Origin: Nodosilinea sp. WJT8-NPBG4
Lineage (GTDB): Bacteria > Cyanobacteriota > Cyanobacteriia > Phormidesmidales > Phormidesmidaceae
DNA: 57,424 nt
Assembly (NCBI GenBank): GCA_019359285.1
Contig: JAHHHQ010000070.1
Coordinates: 1-57,424 of the forward strand
Direction of reading: 5' to 3'
Part shown: positions 16,714 to 26,000 of the stretch, piece by piece
Numbering within the stretch: the first letter of the stretch is position 1
Layout: each line of letters opens with the position of its first letter
The notes under the pieces: model-generated
The model's database searches: none
The model's input: only the letters and a program-made list of their open reading frames with translations
What the model was told of the DNA's origin: nothing
Position numbers and translations under genes: made by a program

Positions 16714-18747
16714 ATGATGGCCACAGTAGATTCCCCAATTCCGGTTGTATTTCCCCTGGCGGCGGTTGTCGAGCAGGGGGCGATCAAAATGGCCCTGCTG
16801 CTGGCGGCGGTAGACCCTAGCCTGGGCGGGGTCGTGATTGCCGGACGGCGCGGCACCGCAAAATCTGTCATGGCGCGGGCGCTGCACCAGCTGTTGCCCC
16901 CCATTGAAGTAGTCGAGGGTTCCTGCTGCAACGCTGACCCCGCTGCCCCTCAGCTGTGGGATGACCAAACCCGCGATCGCTTTGGCGACTCAAATAGTTA
17001 TCCTGATTCGCCCACCCGCGTGGTGCCCGCCCCCTTTGTGCAAATTCCCCTGGGGGTGACCGAAGACCGGTTGCTAGGCTCAGTGGATGTGGCCCGCTCG
17101 ATTCAGGCGGGGGAGAGCGTGTTTCAGCCGGGGCTTCTAGCTGCCTCTAACCGGGGCGTGCTGTATGTCGATGACATCAACCTGCTCGATGACCAGGTGG
17201 CCAACCTGCTGCTGGCGGCCCTCACCGCCCGCCGCAACCAGATCGAGCGCGAGGGCCTGAGCTTTCAGCATCCCTGTGAGCCCTTACTGATCGCCACCTA
17301 CAACCCAGAGGCCGGACCGCTGCGACAGCACCTGCTCGATCGCATTGCGATCGCCCTGTCGGCAGACGGCGCTATGGCCATCGAAGACCGGGTTGCCGCC
17401 GTAGAGCAGTCCACCCAGTTCGCCAACGATCCCCGGGCGGTAATTGCCGCCTATGCCGACGAAATCGACGCCCTCAGAACCCAGATTATTTTGGCCCGTG
17501 AGTGGCTCAAAGAGGTCACCATCAGCCGGGAGCAGATCCAGTACCTGGTGACCGAGGCCCTGCGAGGTGGCATTCAGGGCCACCGGGCAGAGCTGTTTGC
17601 GGTGCGAGTGGCCAAGGCCCACGCCGCGCTAGAGGGTCGGGCCGAGGTCAACGCCGACGACCTGCGGGTGGCGGTGGAGCTGGTGATCGTGCCCCGCTCC
17701 CTGCTGCCGCAAGACATGCCTGAAGAGCCGCCGCCACCGCCGCCACCGCCGCCCTCCAATCAGGATCAAGAAGAGCCCCAGGACAACACGGAAGATCAAG
17801 ACAAGGAAGACGACACCCCCGACGAGGACGACAGCCCCCCCAGCATTCCGGAGGAGTTTATCTTTGACCCCGAGGGCGTCATTATTGACCCCTCCATGCT
17901 GCTGTTCGCCCAGACCATGGGCCGCCAGGGCAAGTCGGGCAATGCCAACCTGATTTTTTCTGAGGAACGGGGTCGCTATATCAAACCCTTCTTGCCCCAG
18001 GGACCAGTGCGTCGCATTGCGGTAGATGCTACCCTGCGGGCCGCCGCCCCCTACCAGAAAGCCCGTCGCGAGCGCGAGCCCGGTCGCCGGGTGATTGTCG
18101 AACAGGGAGATATTCGCGCCAAGCGATTGGCTCGCAAAGCAGGTTCGCTAATTATTTTTGTGGTCGATGCCTCGGGCTCTATGGCCCTGAACCGCATGCA
18201 GAGTGCGAAGGGGGCGGTGCTAGAGCTGCTGACCGAAGCCTACCAAAACCGCGACCAGGTGGCGCTGATTCCCTTTCGTGGCGAGCAGGCAGAGGTGCTG
18301 CTGCCGCCCACCCGCTCGATCGCTATGGCGCGGCGGCGGCTAGAGCGCATGCCCTGTGGCGGCGGCTCGCCGTTAGCCCATGGCCTCACCCAAGCGGTGC
18401 GGGTGGGCATCAACGCGCAGCAGTCGGGGGACGTGGGCAGCGTGGTGATTGTGGCGATTACCGATGGTCGGGGCAACGTGCCGCTGTCGCGCTCCCTGGG
18501 CGACCTGCCCGAGCCAGACGCTCCCAAGCCTGATATCAAGCAGGAACTGCTAGATATCGCCGGGCGCATTCGTGGAGTGGGGTATCAACTGCTGATTATT
18601 GACACCGAGCGCAAGTTTGTCTCGACTGGGTTTGGTAAAGAGTTGGCCAAGACTGCCGGAGGCCGCTACTACCAACTGCCTAAAGCCACCGATCAAGCCA
18701 TTGCTTCTATGGCCCGAGGCGCGATCTCAGATATGAAGACTGGGTGA
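16714..18747 (+). CDS. chlD: Magnesium chelatase subunit D
   Basis: A 677-residue ChlD. It works with ChlI and ChlH to insert magnesium into protoporphyrin IX, the first dedicated step of chlorophyll synthesis. Residues 1-340 form an AAA+ domain with GRRGTAKS near 43, which is partly degenerate as usual in ChlD. A Pro- and acid-rich linker (PPPPPPPPP then many Asp/Glu) spans about 345-390. The C-terminal half is an integrin-like I domain with the metal site DASGSM (D-x-S-x-S). The start could be either of two adjacent ATGs at 16714/16717. It is single on its strand; the cyclase follows after 131 bases. Confidence 0.95.
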   Translation: MMATVDSPIPVVFPLAAVVEQGAIKMALLLAAVDPSLGGVVIAGRRGTAKSVMARALHQLLPPIEVVEGSCCNADPAAPQLWDDQTRDRFGDSNSYPDSPTRVVPAPFVQIPLGVTEDRLLGSVDVARSIQAGESVFQPGLLAASNRGVLYVDDINLLDDQVANLLLAALTARRNQIEREGLSFQHPCEPLLIATYNPEAGPLRQHLLDRIAIALSADGAMAIEDRVAAVEQSTQFANDPRAVIAAYADEIDALRTQIILAREWLKEVTISREQIQYLVTEALRGGIQGHRAELFAVRVAKAHAALEGRAEVNADDLRVAVELVIVPRSLLPQDMPEEPPPPPPPPPSNQDQEEPQDNTEDQDKEDDTPDEDDSPPSIPEEFIFDPEGVIIDPSMLLFAQTMGRQGKSGNANLIFSEERGRYIKPFLPQGPVRRIAVDATLRAAAPYQKARREREPGRRVIVEQGDIRAKRLARKAGSLIIFVVDASGSMALNRMQSAKGAVLELLTEAYQNRDQVALIPFRGEQAEVLLPPTRSIAMARRRLERMPCGGGSPLAHGLTQAVRVGINAQQSGDVGSVVIVAITDGRGNVPLSRSLGDLPEPDAPKPDIKQELLDIAGRIRGVGYQLLIIDTERKFVSTGFGKELAKTAGGRYYQLPKATDQAIASMARGAISDMKTG

Positions 18748-18878
18748 ACCGTTCGACTTCTGGCCTCCATTTAGCGCATCCTAAGGTCTAGACGGGCAAT
18801 ATGTAAGGTATGAATCTCTAGGGGCTGGTCCCTGCTCTAGAGTCAGCCTATCCCTACTGTGCACCATCGCGAGTCGCC

Positions 18879-20768
18879 ATGGAACGTCGAGTGTCATCGC
18901 TATCTCAGGGGCAACGCCTGCTGGCCGCCATCATGATTACTGATGCGGTAGGCTTTAGCACCCGCATGTCAACCGATGAAGAATGCACTCTGCGGTTGAT
19001 CGATCGCGATCTGACGCTGATCGGTGATATCTGCCGAGAGTTCGGCGGCACCGTGCTCAAATCGACCGGCGACGGTCTGCTGATCTACTTTCTCAGCGCT
19101 GTAGAGGCGGTCTCCTGCGGGCTAGAGATGCAGCGGCGGCTGGTTGACCTGGCCGAGGGCCTAGAGCCCAACCAATATCTCGATCACCGCATTGGCGTCC
19201 ACCTCGGCGACATCTTGGTCAGTGAGCAGGATGTGATGGGCAATGGGGTTAACATCACCGCCCGACTGCAAACCTATGCCAAACCCCGAGGCTTGTGCGT
19301 GTCGCGCACTATCTACGATGTGGTCAAGGCTCGGCTCAATCTTCACGCTACTTTTTTAGGCCCCCTGCAACTCAAGAATATTGAGGAGGCGGTACCTGCC
19401 TACCAGCTGGCGCTCCATGCTGAAGACACCGAGTCTGGTCCCCAGGGGTCTGAGGATCACACCTGCACCCTACCCATGACCACGGAGGCGCTGCTAGCCA
19501 ACGCCCTGCGCCACCTTGGTACCCACGCCCACAACCTGCGCATTAAGAAACTGGTGTTTGCCACCTATCAGCAGGCTTGGGAAAATGACCCTGCGGTGCT
19601 AGATCAATTTGACCTCCGATCGCTGCTGCTGTCGCTGCGCGATCGCTACCCGACCCTAACTGAATTTGAAGATCAGTTAAAGCGGGTGGTCGCTGGGCTC
19701 AACCGCCAAGATCTTTACAGTGAAGTCGCCGAAACTATCATGAAGCAGCTCCAGCCCTGGTATGGGCGATCGCTGTTTCACAATCCTGAGGCTACCTCCG
19801 AAGTTTTTACCCAGCTCACCGTGCGTTCTTTAGAAGAGCGCTGCCAGGCCATTGCCGACCAGTTTGACCAAAGCCCCGATGCCCTGCGACTGCGCAAACT
19901 GCTGCACTGTCTCTGTCACGGTGGCTGGGAGAACGACCCCAGCCGTCTCAGCGAGATTCATCTGCCGGGGCTAATTCAGCAGGCTCTTACCCTGGCACCT
20001 CGGCCCCAAGATCTGCGCTATCGGTTGAGCCGCATTGTCAAGTATCTCAACCGTCGCCAGCAGTACACTCGCCTGGCCAACCAGATCATGGTAGGGTTCC
20101 AGCCCCTCTATCAAACCCAGCCTGAGGCCCTAGCCGAGGCCACAGCCCTGGTAGAACAAACGGTTTTGGCCGAGGCCACCGTCCTGGCTGAGCCCTCTGG
20201 CCCCTCTCCGCTCGCCGAAGTCTACACCACCCTGTCCAGCAGCGGCTACGACCAGCCAGCGGATTTGACCACCCTCCATGGCACTCTCTCTAACCCCATC
20301 GGTGGCGGGGCTGAGCCGGGAGGCCCGAGGCGCGATCGCTCGTCCCTATTTGACCTGCGGGGCGATATTATTCAGTATGCCAATCCGCTACGGGCCAAAA
20401 TTTTGCTGTACTCCTGTCTCCACGGCCCCTTCGGCTATACAACCCAAGACTGGTCTAGCCTCAGCCGTCGCACCCTCGACGACCTACTGCAGCAAACCTT
20501 CGAATACTGTCCCACCTACTCCGACTTAGACAGTAAGCTATCCATTATTGCCCACTGTCTCGGCCAGGTCGGCGACGGCGGGCAGGTGGCCAGCGCCATC
20601 GCCCAGGCGATGCGCGCCTACTATCCCCAAGACCCCAATGGTCTGCTAGAGTCGGCAGAGGCAGAGGCCCAAAGCCTAACCCCCCATCTTGAAGTTGTCT
20701 CTGAGACTTCTAACGCTGGCGATCGTTCCGCTGTGGCTGCCCCTGTATCCGCCCGATTTTCTGCCTAA
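18879..20768 (+). CDS. Class III nucleotide cyclase with three C-terminal repeats
   Basis: A 629-residue protein. Residues 10-180 are a class III adenylate/guanylate cyclase domain. The metal-binding Asps are D22 (ITDAVGFS) and D65 (STGDG), with K61 as substrate-contact Lys. N125 and R129 form the N-x3-R transition-state pair, so it should be active. Residues about 205-296, 318-412 and 492-583 hold three related helical units. The first two share R..KLL/KKL, WENDP, 'DL...L..IV..LNR..Y' and a 'QPxY' ending; the third is more diverged. I do not recognise this repeat. No membrane segment is seen, so it should be cytoplasmic. The pentapeptide protein starts 18 bases downstream, so the two may be cotranscribed. 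Confidence 0.82.
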   Translation: MERRVSSLSQGQRLLAAIMITDAVGFSTRMSTDEECTLRLIDRDLTLIGDICREFGGTVLKSTGDGLLIYFLSAVEAVSCGLEMQRRLVDLAEGLEPNQYLDHRIGVHLGDILVSEQDVMGNGVNITARLQTYAKPRGLCVSRTIYDVVKARLNLHATFLGPLQLKNIEEAVPAYQLALHAEDTESGPQGSEDHTCTLPMTTEALLANALRHLGTHAHNLRIKKLVFATYQQAWENDPAVLDQFDLRSLLLSLRDRYPTLTEFEDQLKRVVAGLNRQDLYSEVAETIMKQLQPWYGRSLFHNPEATSEVFTQLTVRSLEERCQAIADQFDQSPDALRLRKLLHCLCHGGWENDPSRLSEIHLPGLIQQALTLAPRPQDLRYRLSRIVKYLNRRQQYTRLANQIMVGFQPLYQTQPEALAEATALVEQTVLAEATVLAEPSGPSPLAEVYTTLSSSGYDQPADLTTLHGTLSNPIGGGAEPGGPRRDRSSLFDLRGDIIQYANPLRAKILLYSCLHGPFGYTTQDWSSLSRRTLDDLLQQTFEYCPTYSDLDSKLSIIAHCLGQVGDGGQVASAIAQAMRAYYPQDPNGLLESAEAEAQSLTPHLEVVSETSNAGDRSAVAAPVSARFSA

Positions 20769-20785
20769 GCCCTTTGGTTTTCGAT

Positions 20786-21778
20786 ATGAATGCCCGCGAA
20801 CTGCTCGACGCCTATGCCCGCGGCGATATGGACTTTCAGGGTAAGACCCTGGTGGGCATCGACCTCGCCGGGGCTGATTTGATTGGGGCCAATATGGTGC
20901 AGGCAGATCTCGAGAATGCCAACCTGATGCTGGCGTTTTTAACGCGGGTGCGTTTTCGCCAGGCTAATTTGTCGCGGGCGCGACTAGGAGGGGCTAACCT
21001 CAACCAGGCCGATCTGTCGGCTGCCATGCTGCGCGATGCTGATTTGCACGGGGCGAGCCTGCAGGGGGCTGACCTGCGCAGCGCCAACATGACCCTAGCC
21101 GATCTGCTCGATGCCAATCTCACCGGAGCCGACTTGCGCAACGCCGATCTCAGCGGCGCTAACCTCACCGGGGCTTGCCTGCGCGGAGCCAATCTGCGCC
21201 AAGAAAACCGCAAGTACGCCACCAATCTGCGGGGGGCTAAGCTGCACCTGGCAGATCTGCGGGGCACCAATCTTTCGGGGGCCGATTTGGCCTACGTTGA
21301 CCTCAGCGGCGCCAATCTCAGTGAGGCGGTGCTGCGCGATGCCAACCTCAAGGGGGCCAATTTGCAGGGGGCGCTGTTGTGCAATGCCAACCTCAGCGAT
21401 GTCGATCTTAGCCAAAGCTGTTTAGAATCCGCCGATCTCACCCAGTCCCGTTTCCCCCGTAGCAACCTCAGCCAGGCTAACCTTAACCGCGTCAATGCTA
21501 AAGGGGTTGACTTTACTGAGGCCACTATGGCCCTGGCTCAGATGGATGACTGCAACTTGGCCGGCGCTCGCTTTAGTCGATCTGATCTGTCTCGGGTAAG
21601 TCTACGCCGTTCTATTCTCACTAAAGCTCTGCTAGTTGAGACTTATTTAGGCCGGGCCGATCTCACCGATGCCGACCTAAGCGAGGCTATCTTAGAGCGG
21701 GCCGAAATTAGCAGCACCACCCTAGTCAATGTCACGCTAACGGGAACTACCATGCCTGATGGCAGTATTCATGAGTGA
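20786..21778 (+). CDS. Pentapeptide-repeat protein
   Basis: A 330-residue protein from ATG 20786 (a TTG at 20774 is possible). After a short N-terminal segment (MNARELLDAYARGDMDFQG) almost the whole chain consists of A(D/N)Lxx repeats, about 55-60 of them, folding as a right-handed quadrilateral beta-helix. There is one interruption near residue 137 (RQENRKYATN). No signal or membrane segment is present. The function of cyanobacterial pentapeptide proteins is mostly unknown; binding or scaffold roles are possible. It lies 18 bases after the cyclase gene. Confidence 0.88.
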   Translation: MNARELLDAYARGDMDFQGKTLVGIDLAGADLIGANMVQADLENANLMLAFLTRVRFRQANLSRARLGGANLNQADLSAAMLRDADLHGASLQGADLRSANMTLADLLDANLTGADLRNADLSGANLTGACLRGANLRQENRKYATNLRGAKLHLADLRGTNLSGADLAYVDLSGANLSEAVLRDANLKGANLQGALLCNANLSDVDLSQSCLESADLTQSRFPRSNLSQANLNRVNAKGVDFTEATMALAQMDDCNLAGARFSRSDLSRVSLRRSILTKALLVETYLGRADLTDADLSEAILERAEISSTTLVNVTLTGTTMPDGSIHE

Positions 21779-21833
21779 TGGGAGCGGCTCTATTCCCGGC
21801 CAGAACTACCACACCAATCGCTCCCATAGATAT

Positions 21834-22757
21834 TTAATAGTCCAGTTCTTCTTCATACTCAGTGACTTTCTTCTTTTGGGGAATGTTGAGGGGCTTTGCC
21901 TCGTAGGGCGCGCCCTCGTCTTCCTCTGTCCAAACGTCTTCGGTAACGTCTTGGAAATCAGCGTCGTAGGCTTTGTAGGTGCTCTGGTCGTCTAGGCTAG
22001 CAGCCTGGTAGCGTTCTGCAGGCTGCTGGGCCTGGAGAGGAGCTTCAACGCGCTCGGGTTCGCCCCAGTCATCGTCGCTCCAGCGCTCTTCAGTGGTAGC
22101 AGGACGGGCTTTGCTAAATTCGGCGGGTACCTGCACCCCAGAGGGCAACTGGTTGGCGGTTGACACCGGCATAATGTATTCGCTGTCGTCGTTGCGATCC
22201 CAGGGGGCGCTGCCGATACCTAAGCGTTCTAGCAGGCCCACGCTAAGCTGCACCATTTTTTCTTCGGCACCTTCGAAAACAATCAGGCGATCGGGGCCGC
22301 TGCTGACTACTTCGTCGATAGAAAGTTCGTAGGTGCTAATCACCTGGTCGGGAATCTGAGGCAGCCCAAAGGAGGCGATCACAATGGTTTCTAGTCGTCC
22401 GGTGGTGACGTCGAACTTAAAACCACGCACTCGACCTAGGGGCTCCCCGGTCTCGGTGATGACTTCACAGTTGACTAGCGTGCTGTAAGAAGCCACGCTC
22501 ATTTCGTCGTCTAAAACAGCTTCATCATCTACCAAAATGACATCACCAATCTGGCGAATGTTGGTGAGAGCCATGACCTGCTGGGTGCTTGACACTAACC
22601 CAGACATAATATTCTCACGCAGGCCAATGGCCACGACTTCTCGCTGGTCTACATCAACCCAAACCTGGCTCACAATTCCCAGCCGCTGGCCAGAGTTGCG
22701 GGTGATTACCTGGGTGCCCAAGAAGTCGGAGCGAAGACGATATTTGTCTAAGGTCAT
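21834..22757 (-). CDS. PRC-barrel protein with acidic tail
   Basis: A 307-residue protein. Two PRC-barrel-like domains occupy about residues 5-80 (GTQVITRNSGQRLGIVSQVWVD) and 88-170 (VNCEVITETGEPLGRVRGFKFD). A polar acidic, probably disordered tail ends EEELDY. This architecture is common and conserved in cyanobacteria, and some relatives are linked to photosynthetic or division complexes. Its role here is not established. It is convergent with the pentapeptide gene, 55 bases apart. Confidence 0.82.
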   Translation of the reverse strand: MTLDKYRLRSDFLGTQVITRNSGQRLGIVSQVWVDVDQREVVAIGLRENIMSGLVSSTQQVMALTNIRQIGDVILVDDEAVLDDEMSVASYSTLVNCEVITETGEPLGRVRGFKFDVTTGRLETIVIASFGLPQIPDQVISTYELSIDEVVSSGPDRLIVFEGAEEKMVQLSVGLLERLGIGSAPWDRNDDSEYIMPVSTANQLPSGVQVPAEFSKARPATTEERWSDDDWGEPERVEAPLQAQQPAERYQAASLDDQSTYKAYDADFQDVTEDVWTEEDEGAPYEAKPLNIPQKKKVTEYEEELDY

Positions 22758-23097
22758 GTTTAATCCATCTCGTGGACCGAGACAACAGAGCGCTGGTACA
22801 AGCCAGGCTGGTGGCAGACCGCGTTACCGGGGTAAAACGATTCTTTAACCTGAATAGCTATTTTAACCAGAATCGTCTAATTCTACAGGAGGGAAGACCG
22901 AACTACCAGACACAGGTCAGGAGTCTAGCGACTCGATATTTCTGCTGCGGAGCCATTGTTTAAGCTGGTCTGCTCCAAGCCTTTCCCCACAATTCACTTC
23001 GGTCTGCTGACTGCGGTCGGCCAGACCTCGATCAGCCAGAATCTTTAGCAAACTAGCTGACGAAGTTCATTGGTTCATCACCATAATGTCAGGAGGG
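22758..23097. other. Intergenic spacer
   Basis: About 340 bases upstream of the PRC-barrel gene and downstream of the TIR/WD40 gene. I see no gene. GGTCTG (23001-23006) and CAGACC (23022-23027) form a short inverted repeat that might end the TIR/WD40 transcript, but it has no T-tract. Confidence 0.4.
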
Positions 23098-26000
23098 CTA
23101 ATTGGCTTGCCCCTTAAAGCGCCTCATTAGAGCACCCAGTCTCCCTAGTCTTATGGAGTGGTTACTATGGCTAGGGCAGAGCTGTAGTTGTGCAGACGAT
23201 TCACGGGTGACTTGCTGTGGATAGTTACCAGCCTGCTCACAGGCTTGCTTTAACAGCAAATTTAGGTCATGCATGTTATCAAGGTCTCGCAAAATGAGCT
23301 GTTTGGTTGAGCCATCTGCGACGGATACTAGCTGGCTACCATCGGTTGTGAACCGTAAATCAATTACGGATGCGATGTGATCGGTGAAGACACTCTCAAT
23401 GCCTCCCTGAATACTCCAAAGCTTAATCGTTTTATCCCAACTGGCGGCAGCAATTTTATTGCCATCGGGGCTAAAAAAGACAGCACTCATCTCTCCTTTA
23501 AACTTTGTTTCAAAACGATTTATAGAATTTCCTTGCAGGTTCCAAACGCTAACCATTTTGCTACCATATTCTGCAACATAAAAATGGCTTTGATCGGGAC
23601 TAAAGATAGTCTCCACCCGTCCACTGGTCTCTAGCAAAAGCGTTTCAACTAAACTGCCATCTCGATTCCAAAGCTCTACAGTACTGTCTTGTATAGCTGT
23701 TACTAAATATTGGCTGTCTGGGCTAAATCGAGCCCTGATCCAGGAGTTTTTCTCTCTCCCCTCGATCAATGTAACAGGCAATGTAACACGTTCTGGCTGT
23801 TGGCGGTTCCAGAGAAGCAGTTGTCCAAACTCACCAGGACTATTAACGGTTACCAGAAATGCTTTTCCATCAGGACTGGAGAGTACTTGGGCATACTTTG
23901 TCTGATCTGTTCGTTCTAACAGCGTTTTGACTAAAGTGCCATTTGATTGCCAAAGCTGTACTGGCCCATGGGTCGGATTGTCTTGGTTTTCCCATTGATC
24001 GTTAATTGACGTAACTAATACTTGGCTTGGTTTATCCCAAAAAACCTCTACAGTACCCATGCTGGGGATATTAGTTTCTGCCCCTGACTCAGCGATCAGT
24101 GTTTTGAGTAAACTCCCATCGAGTTTCCAAAGCTGCACAGGGCCATGGGTTTTTCTGCTGTTGCTCCAGGTTATTAAGCCTGACGAGTCTCCTGAAAAAG
24201 TAAAGTTAACTTTACTATCGTCCTCGACCTCTGGCTGTATCTCAACCACGCGGGTGCCATCCGATCGCCAAAGTTCAATAGGACTATTAGAGATCGCTTG
24301 AATGGCCACCTGCTGACCATCTGGGCTTAACTTCACAACACCTTGCCCATTTTCAGTGCGCTCTAACAAAGTTGACCGAAGTTTGCCGTTTGCTTGCCAA
24401 ACCTGCACTGGGCCAAAGAAGCCTTTACCCTCAATGGCTGTTAGCAATACCTGCCCATCATCACTAACTTGAACGCTGACATTTTGCCCTTTTGAGATGG
24501 GTTGATCGACTATGGTGGCGAGCGGTGTACCATCAGGTCGCCACAGCATTACTGGCCCTAAAGCATCTCTCTCATCGTTTTTAACTGTAGCTTTTATGGC
24601 AACCGGAGGCTGGGATCTACTGCCATCGTCGTAGAACTTAGCCGTGTCGGAATAAATTAGCTCGACCTCACTTTTGCCGAGTGTAGGGCTTAAAAGGAGG
24701 GTTTCTGTGCGCTCAATTGTTTCGCCTCGCCAGAGGCGTACAGAACCGTCTTCTAATGCAGCGACTAGCATATCTTCTGCGGGCTGGCGTCCAGTGTCTT
24801 CAGAGAAGACAGAGCCAAATCGGTAGCCTGTCATGGTGAGACTATCTAACCCGTCAGAGGTCGTATTCCATAGCCTGACTGAGCGATCATCGCTACCTGA
24901 GGCAAGCAGTTTACCATCGGGGCTAAAGGTGACAGTTGAAACCCAGTCATGATGGCCAGATAAAGTCATTAGAGGGCTGCCATCTAGCTTCCACAGTCTG
25001 GCTGTAGCATCTCCGCTGGCAGTGGCTAGGTTTTTGCCATCAGAGCTAAACTCAATGTCTGAAATGAAGTCTTTATGGCCTTTGAGCACCTGCGTTTGAG
25101 TGCTGTCTCGGTTAATGAGTAAAACATCTCCCTTTTTAGAATCGGGAAGAGCTAGCCACTGACTATCAGCGCTAAAGTCTAATGTCGACCAGAACTGGTT
25201 GCCCCGGATGGTTTTGAGCACAGTGCCGTCGCGACGCCAGATCTGGATGACGCTGCTCTCACCGGGATAGCTAGTCACCAACCAAACCCCATTGGGGCTG
25301 AAAGTCAAGTCTCCCCAGTCAGGCTTGGTTGGGGTATCTGGGTTCTGGAGCGATGCGAGCCACTCCCCGGATTGAGACCAGAGTTGGAAGGAGTAATCGT
25401 CTAGCTGAACAGCCAAAGTTTGGTTATCGGGGCTGAAGATAACACTGCTAATCTTGCCGTCGGTAGGTTGAAGGGCCGCGATCGCTGTGCCGTCTGATCG
25501 CCAGAGGCGCACAATACCGTCTTCCTGTTGACAGGTCGCTAACCGTTGACCATCATGACTCCAGCCGCAGATACTGCCTTCTAATCTGGCAATCATCCGG
25601 CCATTGAGCAGGTCCCATAACTGGGTTGTATCGTTAGTTTGGGCGGTGGCAATGAGTTGATCAGTAGGGCTGAGCAGATAGGGACGAGGGCCATCCTCTG
25701 TTGAAGACTTCATGTAGAGGCGGTTTTTGAGGCTACCGTCTACTGTTGACCATAGATAAATCGAATCTCCTCGGGGAAGTTCGCCTCGCTGGTAGGTGAT
25801 TAATCGTTGATTGTCAGCACTAAACTCAAGACCATCGAGTTTGACTTCTGGTGGTTTGAGCTGTTTGAGGAAATCACCATTTTGGCGCCAAAGCTCGACA
25901 CTGCCATTTTGGCCGAGCAAAGCGATGACTGGTTGTAAATTGTTGCTGGGAGTAATGGAGTTTTCGTAGTCAAAATAGGGCCGAAACTCTACGGCTTTGA

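Noticed and set aside
16447..16968. Open frame antisense to the start of chlD
   Set aside because: It overlaps the chlD coding sequence, has no family pattern and has a composition like a shadow frame.
23001..23027. GGTCTG/CAGACC inverted repeat as terminator of the TIR/WD40 gene
   Set aside because: Six-base arms with a 15-base loop and no T-tract; too weak for a separate terminator.
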